64,000 nucleotides of DNA from Betaproteobacteria bacterium (GCA_016716535.1 JADJWD010000006.1:248001-312000), one strand, 5' to 3'. Counted from the stretch's first letter, positions 20,401 through 29,085 are shown. Numbers and translations: made by a program. The notes: generated by a model from the sequence alone, not told the origin.

Positions 20401-21711
20401 ATGACACCGCCCACCACCGCGCCGTTGCCGCGGCCCTTCCGGCACCTGGCCGTCGCGAACCTCGCGGCGCAGGCGGCCGAGCAGATCAGCCTGGCGGCGG
20501 TACCGATCGTCGCCGTGCTCGCGTTCGCCGCCGGCGCGCGCGAGGTCGGCGTGCTCGCCGCCGCGCAGAGCCTGCCGTTCCTGCTGCTGGCGCTGCCCTT
20601 CGGCCTGTGGGCCGACCGTGCATCACGTCGGCGGCTGATGGTGGCCGCCGAGGCGCTGCGCGTGCTGGCGATGGCCTTGCTGGCCGCGCTGGTGATGGTC
20701 GCCGGCGGCGCGGCGTTGTCGATGCCGGCGCTGGCCGCGCTCGGCTTTGCCGGCGCGGTGGGCACGGTGGCCTTCAGCGTCGCCGCGCCGGCGATGGTGC
20801 CGTCGCTCGTGCCGACCGCCGGGCTGGCGCGCGCCAACGGCCGGCTCGAGCTGGCGCGCAGCCTCGCCTTTGCCGCCGGGCCGGCGCTGGCCGGCGTGGT
20901 GGTCGCGGCCACCGGCGGCGGCGGCGCGTTTGCGCTCGCCGCGGCGTTGTCGGCGCTCGCCGTCTGGCAGCTTCGACATCTGCCGCACGACGCGGCGCGC
21001 ACCGCTTCTTCGTCAGCGGCGCCGGCCGCAGCGGCGGCGGCCGCCGCCCCCATCGACTCGACCGCGCCGCGCCCGACGTGGGCCCCGCTCGTCGACGGCG
21101 CGCGCTTCGTCTGGCACGACCGCTGGCTGCGGCCGATGCTGCTGACCGCCGTCGTCTGGAACCTCGCGTGGATGATGCTGCAGGCCGCCTACGTGCCGCA
21201 CGCGATGCAGCACCTCGGCCTCGGCGCGCGCGGCGTCGGACTGACGCTGTCGCTGTACGGCGCCGGCATGGTGCTCGGCGCGCTGGCCGCGCCGCGGCTG
21301 ATGGCCGGGCTGCCGCTCGGCGTGGCCGTCGTCTTCGGGCCGCTCGTCTCGGTGGCGGCGGCGCTGACGATGGCCGCCACGCTGGCCTGGCCGCAGCCGG
21401 CGCTGGCGGCGCTGTCGTTCTTCCTCTTCGGTGCCGGGCCGATCGTCTGGACCGTCAGCACGACGACGCTGCGCCAGACGCTCACGCCGACCGCGATGCT
21501 CGGCCGCGTCGGATCGATCTTCCTCACCGCCAACGCCGGCGCGCGGCCGCTCGGCGCGGCGCTCGGCGCCGCCGTCGCGGCGCTGTCCGGCGCGCAGGGC
21601 ATCGCCGCGTGCCTGCTGCTGGCGGCTGGCGGCTTCGTCGTGCAGGCGGTGCTGGTGATGGGCTCGGCGCTGCGCACGCTGCGCGCGCTGCCGGCGCACC
21701 GCCCGGGCTGA
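20401..21711 (+). CDS. MFS transporter (EntS/MFS_3-like exporter)
   Basis: Inner-membrane transporter of 436 aa with about twelve hydrophobic segments. The N-terminal half carries PFGLWADRASRRRLMVAAEA, the loop 2-3 MFS signature, and the halves are joined by an Ala-rich loop (SSSAAPAAAAAAAAP). The pattern resembles MFS_3 exporters such as the enterobactin exporter. The substrate cannot be told from sequence. The ATG at 20401 directly precedes the first hydrophobic region; about 130 bases separate it from the NadR-like gene, and I see nothing specific in that gap. Confidence 0.85.
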   Translation: MTPPTTAPLPRPFRHLAVANLAAQAAEQISLAAVPIVAVLAFAAGAREVGVLAAAQSLPFLLLALPFGLWADRASRRRLMVAAEALRVLAMALLAALVMVAGGAALSMPALAALGFAGAVGTVAFSVAAPAMVPSLVPTAGLARANGRLELARSLAFAAGPALAGVVVAATGGGGAFALAAALSALAVWQLRHLPHDAARTASSSAAPAAAAAAAAPIDSTAPRPTWAPLVDGARFVWHDRWLRPMLLTAVVWNLAWMMLQAAYVPHAMQHLGLGARGVGLTLSLYGAGMVLGALAAPRLMAGLPLGVAVVFGPLVSVAAALTMAATLAWPQPALAALSFFLFGAGPIVWTVSTTTLRQTLTPTAMLGRVGSIFLTANAGARPLGAALGAAVAALSGAQGIAACLLLAAGGFVVQAVLVMGSALRTLRALPAHRPG

Positions 21712-21722
21712 CGCGCCGCCCG

Positions 21723-22700
21723 CTACTGCAGCCCACCCGGGCCCGGCGGCTGGTCGATCTCGGGCGTGAACATCTCGCCCACGTCCACTGCGTCGAAGCG
21801 ATATTGCGCGCCACAGAACTCGCAGCCGATCTCGACCTCGCCGCGCTCTTCGACGAGGGTCTCGATCTCGCGCCGGCCCAGGCCGCGCAGCATGCCGCGC
21901 ACACGCTCGCGCGAGCAGGTGCACGCGAATCGTGGCGACTGCGGCTCGAAGACGCGCAGCGTCTCCTCCCAGAAGAGGCGATGCAGCACGTTCTCGGCCG
22001 GCAGCGCCAGCAGCTCCTCGCGCGTCAGCGTCGCCGCGAGCGTGGCGATGCGGTTGAAGGCTTCGGACAGGCCGATCTCGTCCTCGTTGCGCCGCGCCGC
22101 GGCCTCGGCGGCGCGGCCCTCGAGGTTCGCTTCGCCCTCGACCGGCAGGCGCTGGATCAGGAGGCCCGCCGCCATCTCGTCGTTGGCCGCGAGCACGAGG
22201 CGCGTGTCGAGCTGCTCGCTTTGCAGCATGTAGTGCTCGAGCACCTGCGCCACGCGCTGCAGCGGCTCACGCCTATCGCCGTGCAGCGGGACGATGCCCT
22301 GATACGGCTGCTGGCCCGGCAGCCGGTCGCGCGGGTCGAGCGTGATCGCGCAGCGGCCGCGCCCGTGCACGTTGACCAGCGCCTCGAGCTGCGCGCCGGC
22401 CGGCACGACGCCGGTCAACGTGGCGGTGGCGCGGAACGCGAGGTCGCTTTGCACCTCGGCCACCGCCAGCTTCACCGGCCCGTCGCCGTGGATCTGCAGC
22501 ACGAGCGCGCCGTTGAACTTGATGTTGGCCTGCATCAGCACGGCCGCCGCCACCATCTCGCCGAGCAGCTCGCGCACCGGCGGCGGATGCGCGTTGTGCT
22601 CGGCACGCCGGCCGAGCAGCTCGCGCCAGGTGCTGGTGAGGCGCACGAGCATGCCGCGCACCGGCAGGCCTTCGAACAGGAACTTGGTCAGCTCGCTCAT
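21723..22700 (-). CDS. hslO: Redox-regulated chaperone Hsp33 (HslO)
   Basis: Cytoplasmic holdase of 325 aa, activated by oxidative unfolding of its C-terminal zinc domain. The N-terminal domain begins LTKFLFEGLPVRGMLVRL and contains LLGEMVAAAVLMQANIKFNG. The four zinc-binding cysteines are present near the C-terminus in two pairs, CTCSRER and GCEFCGAQYRFD. Length is slightly above E. coli (about 292). It is convergent with the MFS gene, with 11 bases between stops, and lies 48 bases after the carbonic-anhydrase gene on the same strand. Confidence 0.95.
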   Translation of the reverse strand: MSELTKFLFEGLPVRGMLVRLTSTWRELLGRRAEHNAHPPPVRELLGEMVAAAVLMQANIKFNGALVLQIHGDGPVKLAVAEVQSDLAFRATATLTGVVPAGAQLEALVNVHGRGRCAITLDPRDRLPGQQPYQGIVPLHGDRREPLQRVAQVLEHYMLQSEQLDTRLVLAANDEMAAGLLIQRLPVEGEANLEGRAAEAAARRNEDEIGLSEAFNRIATLAATLTREELLALPAENVLHRLFWEETLRVFEPQSPRFACTCSRERVRGMLRGLGRREIETLVEERGEVEIGCEFCGAQYRFDAVDVGEMFTPEIDQPPGPGGLQ

Positions 22701-22748
22701 GGGCAGAAGGCGTGGCGAAGGTGGCGCAGATGCCGCGCGGCGCGCCGC

Positions 22749-23324
22749 TCAGCCGATGCGCCGCACCATCGTGCGGTGCCGTTCGGCGTTGGCGACGTAG
22801 GCGGCGGCGCTGGCGCGCAGGCGTTCGAGTTGCGCGGCCTCGAGCGGGCGCACGGCCTTGGCCGGCGCGCCGACGATGAGCCAGCCGTCCTCGAACTCCT
22901 TGTCCTCGGTGACGATGGCGCCGGCGGCGACGAGGCAGTTGCGGCCGATGCGCGCGCCGTTCAAAACGACGGCCTGCATGCCGATCAACGCGCCGTCGCC
23001 GATCGTGCAGCTGTGCAGCATCACCTGGTGGCCGATCGTCACGCCGTCGCCGACCGTGAGCGGCCGGCCGCGGTCGGTGTGCATCACCGTCAGGTCCTGC
23101 ACGTTGGTGCGCGCGCCGACGCGCAGCCACTCGTTGTCGCCGCGCAGCACGCAGCCGTACCAGACGCTGGCGTGCTCGCCGAGCTCGACGCGGCCGATGA
23201 CCTCGGCGCTGTCGGCCACCCAGGCCGTGGGCGCGATGCGCGGGGCGTCGTCGCCGAACTGGTAAATCGCCAAGGCTCGTGGCTCCGTGATGACGATGGG
23301 GGCGGCCCCAGCGGGCTGCCGCAT
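22749..23324 (-). CDS. Gamma-class carbonic anhydrase-like hexapeptide protein
   Basis: Left-handed beta-helix protein of 191 aa, trimeric in the family. Hexapeptide repeats run from about residue 30 to 150 (SAEVIGRVELGEHASVWYG onward). The three metal-binding histidine positions are visible: VQDLTVMH, VTIGHQVMLHS and the second His of that motif. RGDNEW holds the conserved Arg-Gly-Asp turn. Such YrdA/PaaY-like proteins are annotated as gamma carbonic anhydrases, though many members have little demonstrated activity. Upstream it is divergent from the DUF455 gene, with a 24-base gap between the starts. Confidence 0.9.
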   Translation of the reverse strand: MRQPAGAAPIVITEPRALAIYQFGDDAPRIAPTAWVADSAEVIGRVELGEHASVWYGCVLRGDNEWLRVGARTNVQDLTVMHTDRGRPLTVGDGVTIGHQVMLHSCTIGDGALIGMQAVVLNGARIGRNCLVAAGAIVTEDKEFEDGWLIVGAPAKAVRPLEAAQLERLRASAAAYVANAERHRTMVRRIG

Positions 23325-23348
23325 GGGGAGAAACGGATAATTCTAGGG

Positions 23349-24203
23349 ATGGAGCTGCGACACGAAGCGCTGCGCCTGCTGGCCATGACCGACCCCGCCG
23401 AGAAGGCGGCGGCGGTGCGCACCTGGCACGCCGACCGGCATGCCGACGGGCAGGCCACCGGGCCGGACAACCGGCAGGGCAATCGACGGGCCGTGCCGCC
23501 GATACCGGCGGCCGCGATCGACACCGGCGCAGTGCTCGAGCCCGCCGGCCCGCTGCCCGGCCGGCCGCCGCGCCCGCTTCTCGTCGACCCGGCGCTCGTG
23601 CCGCGCCGCACGCCCTTCACGCCCACCGGGCGCGCGGCGCTGCTGCACGCGGTGGCCCACATCGAGTTCAACGCCATCAACCTGGCGCTGGACGCGATCT
23701 GGCGCTTTCCCGGCCTGCCGGCGGCGTACTACCTCGACTGGCAGCGCGTCGCCGCCGAGGAGGCGCTGCACTTCACGCTCATCGCCGACCATCTGGCCAC
23801 GCTCGGCCACGCCTACGGCGACTTCGACGCGCACGACGGCTTGTGGAAGATGTGCGAGAAGACCGCGGCCGACGTGCTCGCGCGCATGGCCCTCGTGCCG
23901 CGCACGCTGGAAGCGCGTGGCCTCGACGCGACGCCGCCGATGCGCGCGAAGTTCGCGCGCGTCGGCGACACACGCGCCGCCGAGATCCTCGACGTGATCC
24001 TGCGCGACGAGATCGGCCATGTCGCCATCGGCAACCGCTGGTACCGGTGGCTGTGCGCACGAGAAGGGCTCGATCCGGTCGCGCACTACGCGCTGCTCGC
24101 CGCCCGCCACGGCGCGCCGCGGCTGAAGGGGCCGTTCAACGTCGAGGCGCGGCGCGCGGCGGGGTTCAGCGACGACGAGGTGGCGGCGCTGGGTGCGCAA
24201 TAG
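23349..24203 (+). CDS. Ferritin-like DUF455 protein
   Basis: A 284-aa protein of the DUF455 family, which adopts a ferritin-like four-helix fold. Candidate di-iron ligands appear in helical motifs: AHIEFNAINLALDA, AAEEALHFTLIADHL and LRDEIGHVAIGNRWYRWL. The family's reaction is not established; related proteins include tRNA-modifying mono-oxygenases. The ATG at 23349 is preceded by CTAGGG. The xerD frame on the other strand would run antisense through the whole gene if its lost stop codon were real. Confidence 0.85.
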   Translation: MELRHEALRLLAMTDPAEKAAAVRTWHADRHADGQATGPDNRQGNRRAVPPIPAAAIDTGAVLEPAGPLPGRPPRPLLVDPALVPRRTPFTPTGRAALLHAVAHIEFNAINLALDAIWRFPGLPAAYYLDWQRVAAEEALHFTLIADHLATLGHAYGDFDAHDGLWKMCEKTAADVLARMALVPRTLEARGLDATPPMRAKFARVGDTRAAEILDVILRDEIGHVAIGNRWYRWLCAREGLDPVAHYALLAARHGAPRLKGPFNVEARRAAGFSDDEVAALGAQ

Positions 24204-24209
24204 CACCAG

Positions 24210-24253
24210 CCGTTCGGGCTGAGCCTGTCGACGCCCCTTCCCCGGACGAACGG
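24210..24253. repeat. REP-like palindromic repeat between DUF455 and xerD
   Basis: The plus strand reads CCGTTCGGGCTGAGCCTGTC followed by GACGCCCC, nearly the half-site of the REP-like element whose full form is an inverted repeat of GTTCGGGCTGAGCCTGTCGA. The outer seven bases CCGTTCG recur as CGAACGG at 24247-24253, making a 44-base imperfect stem-loop. It fills the short gap between the DUF455 stop (24203) and the natural end of xerD (about 24262). Confidence 0.7.
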
Positions 24254-24261
24254 GGCGATCC

Positions 24262-25142
24262 TTACCCCGCGGATGATGCTTCGCGTGCAACTGCTTGAGC
24301 CGCTCGCGCGCCACGTGCGTGTAGATCGTCGTCGTCGCGATGTCGGCGTGGCCGAGCAGCATCTGCACGGCGCGCAGGTCGGCGCCGTGGTTCAACAGGT
24401 GCGTCGCGAAGGCGTGGCGCAGGGTGTGCGGCGTCAGCGGCGCGGTGATACCGGCGACGACGGCGTAGCGCTTGACGAGCTTCCAGAACATCTGCCGCGT
24501 CATGCCGCTGCCGCGGCGCGTGACGAAGAGGGCTTCGCTGGCGCGGGCGGCTGATGGGACCGACACACTGGCGCGCGCGCCAAGCAGCACCGCGCGCCCC
24601 TCGGCGAGCCAGCGCGTGAGCCAGGCATGCGCCTCCTCGCCGAACGGCACGAGCCGCTCGCGCGCGCCCTTGCCGAGCACGCGCAGCACGCCTTCGGACA
24701 AGCTCAGGTGCACGAGCTTGACCTCGACGAGCTCGGTGACGCGCAGGCCGCTGGCGTACATCAGTTCCAGCATCGCGCGGTCGCGCAGGCCGAGCGGCGT
24801 GTCCACGTCGGGCGCGGCGAGCAGCGCTTCGGCCTGCGCCTCCGACAACGTCTTCGGCACGCGCAGCGGCTGCTTGGCGCTGAGCAGTTCAAGCGTCGGA
24901 TCGGCAGTGACGCGCCGCTCGCGCAGCGCCCAGCGGTAGTAGCGCTTGAAGACGGTGAGCCGGCGGTTCGCGGTGGTGGCGCGCGTGGCGGCGTGGCGCG
25001 CGGCGATGTAGCCCTGCAGATCGGCCTTGCCGGCGTCGTCGAGCGTGCGCTCGGCCTGTCTCGCCAGCCAGTCGGCCAGCAGCGTGAGATCGCGCCGGTA
25101 GGCCGAAAGCGTCAGTTGCGACAGCCCGTCCTCGACCCACAA
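24262..25142 (-). CDS. xerD: Site-specific tyrosine recombinase XerD, apparently frameshifted at its 3' end
   Basis: Chromosome-dimer-resolution recombinase. The core-binding domain (WVEDGLSQLTLSAYRRDLTL) and the catalytic domain are clear, with Arg in YASGLRVTELVEV, His-x-x-Arg in LTPHTLRHAFATHL, and the final LGHADIATTTIYTH holding the Tyr nucleophile. Homologues end HHPRG-stop. Here the frame reads HHPRGKDRP and stays open to 23343, giving a 599-aa product. One extra G in the GGGG run at about 24265 would restore HHPRG-TAA at 24264-24262, the end used here. At the 5' end the conserved IDRFVDALW is encoded upstream of TTG 25142, but no ATG, GTG or TTG lies between it and an in-frame TGA at 25283. 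A defective gene or two sequence errors are both possible. Confidence 0.8.
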
Positions 25143-25294
25143 CGCATCGACGAAACGGTCGATGCACTCGCGGCTGCGCGCGATCGCGCGAGCATTGACC
25201 GCCGCGTCGACATCAGCGCCAACGCCGTCGGCGGCTTCGGCAGTACCTTTGGCACCGCCCGCACCGGCCGCCGCGCGCGTTCACAGCGCCTTCT

Positions 25295-26284
25295 TCACTC
25301 CAGCGTCAGCTTCTGCTTCGCCACGACGCCCTTGTAGACCTCGTACTCGGCCTTGATCTGCGCGGCGAACTGCGCCGGCGTGTTGCCGACGATCAGCGAG
25401 CCGGTGTCCTCGATGCGCTTTCTGACCGCCGCGTCGCCGAGCGCCTTCGTCACCGCGGCGCCGACCTTGTCGACGACGTCCTTCGGCGTGCCCTTGGGCG
25501 CCAGCACGCCGTAGTAGGCCATGCGGTTCACGGGTTCGAGGCCCACTTCCTTGAAGGTCGGCACGTTGGGCAGCACCGGCAGGCGCTGCGGCGCGGCGAC
25601 GACCAGCGGCACCAGGCGGCCGTCCTTGATGAAAGGCAGCGCCGACGGCAGGTTGTCGAAGATGATCGGCACCTGGCCCGCCACGGTGTCGTTCAGCGCC
25701 GGGCCGGCGCCGCGGTACGGGATGTGCGTCATGAAGGTACCGGCCAGGCTCTTGAACAGCTCGGTCTGCAGGTGGCCGATGCCGCCGGTGCCCGAACTGG
25801 CGTAGCTGTACTTGCCCGGGTTCTTCTTCAGCACTTCGAGGAAGGTCTTGTAGTCCTTGGCCGGGAAGCTCGGGTGCACGGCGATGACGTTGGGCGTGGC
25901 GGCGATGTTGATGACCGGCGTGAAGTCGACGAGCGGGTCGTAGCCGATCTTCGTGTTGATCGCCGGGTTGGCGGCGGTCGTCGAGACCGTCGCCATGCCG
26001 AGCACGTGCCCGTCGGGCGCGGCCTTGATCATCTCGAGCGCGCCGATCGAGCCGCCGCCGCCGGCCTTGTTCTCGACGATGACCTGCTGGCCCAGCACCT
26101 GGCTCATGCCGGGCGCGACGATGCGCGCGACGATGTCGGTGGTGCCGCCGGGCGCGAACGGCACGATCAGCCGCACCGGCTTGGTCGGATAGGCCTGCGC
26201 CCACGCACCGGCGGCAGCCAGCGAGCCGGCAGCGGCCAGCGCGGCGACGAGACAGTGGCGGCGGGCAAACGAACGATCGGACAC
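25295..26284 (-). CDS. Bug/TctC-family periplasmic solute-binding protein
   Basis: Tripartite tricarboxylate transporter receptor (Bug) of 329 aa that binds small carboxylates in the periplasm. A signal peptide of about 34 residues ends in AGAWAQ. The mature protein begins YPTKPVRLIVPFAPGGTTD, the family hallmark, and contains HIPYRGAGPALNDTVAGQV. The GTG start at 26284 is chosen because AAGGAG lies eight bases upstream and the signal peptide follows directly; the longer frame adds 22 unlikely residues. No TctA/TctB membrane subunits are nearby, as is common for Bug proteins in betaproteobacteria. Ligand unknown. Confidence 0.92.
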   Translation of the reverse strand: MSDRSFARRHCLVAALAAAGSLAAAGAWAQAYPTKPVRLIVPFAPGGTTDIVARIVAPGMSQVLGQQVIVENKAGGGGSIGALEMIKAAPDGHVLGMATVSTTAANPAINTKIGYDPLVDFTPVINIAATPNVIAVHPSFPAKDYKTFLEVLKKNPGKYSYASSGTGGIGHLQTELFKSLAGTFMTHIPYRGAGPALNDTVAGQVPIIFDNLPSALPFIKDGRLVPLVVAAPQRLPVLPNVPTFKEVGLEPVNRMAYYGVLAPKGTPKDVVDKVGAAVTKALGDAAVRKRIEDTGSLIVGNTPAQFAAQIKAEYEVYKGVVAKQKLTLE

Positions 26285-26346
26285 GGGTCGGACTCCTTGG
26301 ACAACGGGACGAAACAACGAGGGAACGAACGTAGAGCGCGGGTCAG

Positions 26347-27003
26347 TCAAGGCGGCGGCAAGCCCAGCATGCCGGCCTTGAGCTTCTTGTGATAAGGATG
26401 GCCGCCGACGAACGAGCGCAGCACGCCGGCGTAGAAGTCGTCGCCGACGATCGGCTCGCCGCGCGGCTGGCCGTTGAGCACGAGCGTCGTGCCGCGCGCC
26501 GGGTCGAAGTCGAGGTCGACCGTATCGCCCTCCTTCAGCTTGCCGGCCGACTGCATCAACTCGAACATGCGCGAAAGGCGCGGGCGCAGCGCCTGGGCAT
26601 GCGCGCCGCTGTTGCGCAGCACGCCCTTGTCGAAGCCCTTGGCCAACTCGACGGCCGGCGCATTGACGAGCAGCACGAGCCGCACGCGCTTGGGGCCGGC
26701 CTGCGCCAGCACTTCGGCCTCGCTGCGCGCCGGCCGCGGCAGGTACAGCGCCGCGACGTAGGCCTTGAACCAGCCGGCGGCGCGCAGGCCGATGCCGTTG
26801 AGCACGAGTTCACTGCCGGCGAGCGTGATGCGGTCTTCGAAGCTGACGCCTTCGAACACCGTCGCGGCGGCCGCGGGCAGCGGCGGCAGGCCGGCCAGCA
26901 CTGCAGCGCCGGCGGCGGCGTGCTGCAACCAGGACCGGCGTGATGGGCGCGACGAGAGTGCGCGCGCGCGGGCTGGCCGGTGATTCGGGGCGCTGCAAGA
27001 CAT
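26347..27003 (-). CDS. Exported chalcone isomerase-like protein
   Basis: Predicted exported protein of about 218 aa with a chalcone-isomerase-like fold (CHI-like family). An N-terminal SRRSWLQHAAAGAAVLAGL segment resembles a Tat or Sec signal ending PAAAA. The domain shows FEGVSFEDRITLAGSELVLN, GIGLRAAGWFKAYVAALYLP and a C-terminal GDDFYAGVLRSFVGG. Bacterial members have no proven isomerase role; fatty-acid binding has been proposed for related folds. ATG 27003 leaves a 78-base gap to the divergent AEC gene. An in-frame ATG at 27063 with a GAGG site is the alternative. Confidence 0.78.
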   Translation of the reverse strand: MSCSAPNHRPARARALSSRPSRRSWLQHAAAGAAVLAGLPPLPAAAATVFEGVSFEDRITLAGSELVLNGIGLRAAGWFKAYVAALYLPRPARSEAEVLAQAGPKRVRLVLLVNAPAVELAKGFDKGVLRNSGAHAQALRPRLSRMFELMQSAGKLKEGDTVDLDFDPARGTTLVLNGQPRGEPIVGDDFYAGVLRSFVGGHPYHKKLKAGMLGLPPP

Positions 27004-27081
27004 CGGGGCGCATTGTCTTTGAACTCGCTCAGGCGTCCGCTCGCACGCGGCCGATGTCCCCACGCCCTATCCTCGCGGCCC

Positions 27082-27988
27082 ATGTCGGTGGCCCTGCTGC
27101 TCGTCCCGGACTTCCTGCTCATCGCCGCGGGCTGGTTCATCTGCCGCTATACGGCGCTCAACCGCCCGGTGTGGGACGGCGCCGAGCGGCTCGTCTACTT
27201 CGTGCTGTTCCCGGCGCTGCTGTTCGAGTCCATCGTGCGCAGCCCGCTGACCTTTGGCGCAGCGGCGCCCGCTGGCGGCGGCGGGTTTGCGCATCACCGC
27301 CGTCGGCGCGCTGCTCGCGCTGGCGCTCGGCGCCTGGCCGGGCGTCGACGCGCGCATGCACGCCTCGGCGGCGCAGACGGCCTTCCGCTTCAACTCGTAC
27401 ATCGCGCTGGCGCTCGCGGCGCGCGTCGGCGGCGCCGAGGGGCTGGCGCAGATGGCGCTGATCCTGTCGGTGTGCGTGCCGCTGTGCAACGTGGCGGCGG
27501 TGTGGCCGCTGGCGCGGCACGGTGGCCACGGCTACCTGCGCGAGCTGGCGCGCAACCCGCTGATCATCGCCACGGTCGCCGGGCTCGTCTGCAACGGCAT
27601 CGGCCTGCGCCTGCCCGAGTGGCTGGCGACGACGATGTCGCGCATGGGCGCGGCGGCGCTGCCGGTCGGGCTGATGGCGGTCGGCGCCGGGCTCACGTTC
27701 GGCGCGCTGCGCGCGGCACCGCGGCTCGCGGCGGCGCTGCTGGCCATCCGCCACGCCGTGCTGCCGGCGCTGGCCGTGGCGCTGGCCATCGTCGCCGGCT
27801 TCGCGCCGGCGCAGCAGGCGCTGCTGGTGACGTTCGCGGCGCTGCCCACCGCCTCCAGTGCCTACGTACTGGCCGTGCGCCTGGGCGGCCACGGGCCCTA
27901 TGTGGCGGGCATGGTGACGGTGTCGACGCTGCTGGCGATGGCGGGGCTGCCGCTGGCGTTGTCGGCGCTGGCATGGGTACGGGGCTGA
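27082..27988 (+). pseudogene. AEC-family (auxin efflux carrier-like) transporter, frameshifted
   Basis: The first frame from ATG 27082 encodes VPDFLLIAAGWFICRYTAL and FVLFPALLFESIVRSPLTFG, the start of an AEC permease. After about residue 62 that frame becomes Arg/Ala-rich and meaningless. Another frame continues the protein from about 27272 (LAAAGLRITAVGALLALALG) through NPLIIATVAGLVCNGIGLRL to the TGA at 27986-27988. Joining them needs removal of one base between about 27254 and 27272, a CG-rich run. Intact it would be about 301 aa with some ten membrane segments. Substrates of bacterial AEC proteins are usually organic acids. Decay or sequence error are both possible. Confidence 0.8.
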
Positions 27989-28050
27989 TGCACCCCCCCG
28001 AATGCACCCCCATGAATCGCAGCACCTGATCTAACGCAAACGCGTGCGCA

Positions 28051-28066
28051 GATCGCGAACGCGATC
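28051..28066. promoter_or_regulatory. Perfect 16-base inverted repeat upstream of the Roadblock/ODP operon
   Basis: GATCGCG-AA-CGCGATC is a perfect seven-base inverted repeat with a two-base centre, 44 bases before the preferred GTG start of the first gene (28110). No T-run follows, so it is not an intrinsic terminator for the upstream transporter. It is a plausible operator for the four-gene module. Confidence 0.4.
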
Positions 28067-28109
28067 ATTTCGCACGAGCTCGCGTCAGGGCTCGCTATGT
28101 CAGGCAGCT

Positions 28110-29063
28110 GTGATCGACGAACGCGTCGAAGGTACGCGCCCGCGTGCCTTGGTCATCCACACATCGCGCACCGTGCGCGCGGCGCTCAGGCGTCGCCTCG
28201 AGCCGCGCTTCGAGGTGCGCGAAGAAGCCGACGGCGAAGGCGGCTGGCACGCGCTGCTCACCGACCCCGCGGTGCAGGCCGTGGTCAGCACGGCATCGAT
28301 GCGCACGGCCGACGGCCGGGTCCTGCTCGACCGCATCCGCGATTCGAAGATCGCGCGCGTGAACGGCGTGCAGATCATGCTGCTGTCCTACGAGGCGGAG
28401 CCGCCGCTGCTGGACGAGGTGGTCCACACCACCAGCGGCAATGCCGAGTTGACGGAGATGCTGGCCCTGGTGCCGCGGCCGGCCGAGCCCGACGCTGCGG
28501 CGACGGGCCCGCCGGAGCCCGTGGCCGCTTCAGCCCCTGTGGCGCCCGTGCCGCCCCTTCCCCCGGTGCGCCTCGTGTCCGACTCGTCGACCGCGCGCGC
28601 CCCGCCGCCACCGCAAGCCGCACCCATCCCGCCCAGCCCACCCAGCCCGCCGCGGCCCGCAGCCGCAACCGCCCCCGCAGACCGCCAGGAGAACCGCATG
28701 TCCCGCGTCGACAGCCTGAACAAGGTGCTCAAGAACCTGCAAAGTGAATCGCCCGGCGTCGAAGCCTGCGCGCTGATCTCCGAAGACGGCCTCTTGATCG
28801 CCAGCGCCTTGCCGCAGGAGCTGGACGAGACGCGCGTCGGCGGCATGAGCGCGACGCTGGTGAACCTGGGCACGCGCGCGGCCACCGAGCTGCGCCGCGG
28901 CGACGTGCGCGAGGTCATCGTGCGCGGCGAGAACGGCTGCGCGGTGATGATCCACGCCGGCCGCGGCACCGTGCTGCTGGTGCTGGCCACCGAGAGCACG
29001 CCGCTCGGACTGATCTTCTTCGACATGCGCGAGGCGCTGAAGTCGATCAAGAACGTCCTGTAG
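28110..29063 (+). CDS. Pseudo-receiver / Roadblock-LC7 fusion protein
   Basis: About 317 aa in two parts. Residues about 10-110 look like a receiver (RALVIHTSRTVRAALRRRL, VLLDRIRDSKI, VQIMLLSYEAEP), but the phospho-acceptor Asp position reads VVSTASM, so phosphorylation is not expected. A Pro/Ala-rich linker leads to a Roadblock/LC7 domain (about 197-317: VDSLNKVLKNLQSESPGVEA, ISEDGLLIAS, VLLVLATESTPLG). Roadblock proteins usually regulate small GTPases or act as scaffolds. The Roadblock part has its own ATG at 28698 behind CAGGAG, so it may also be made alone. The GTG at 28110 is preferred over GTG 28044 because a palindrome lies between them. First gene of a four-gene module; I recognise no described system. 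Confidence 0.75.
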   Translation: MIDERVEGTRPRALVIHTSRTVRAALRRRLEPRFEVREEADGEGGWHALLTDPAVQAVVSTASMRTADGRVLLDRIRDSKIARVNGVQIMLLSYEAEPPLLDEVVHTTSGNAELTEMLALVPRPAEPDAAATGPPEPVAASAPVAPVPPLPPVRLVSDSSTARAPPPPQAAPIPPSPPSPPRPAAATAPADRQENRMSRVDSLNKVLKNLQSESPGVEACALISEDGLLIASALPQELDETRVGGMSATLVNLGTRAATELRRGDVREVIVRGENGCAVMIHAGRGTVLLVLATESTPLGLIFFDMREALKSIKNVL

Positions 29064-29085
29064 CCCCGCGCCCGAGGAGACGACG

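Noticed and set aside
23343..24261. Extended C-terminal tail of XerD as a real fused domain
   Set aside because: It begins in a REP-like repeat and runs antisense through the DUF455 gene; a single missing G before TAA explains it better.
24262..25142. Tyrosine recombinase as the integrase of a genomic island
   Set aside because: Sequence is XerD-like up to the HHPRG end; no attachment-site repeats, tRNA or cargo genes were seen.
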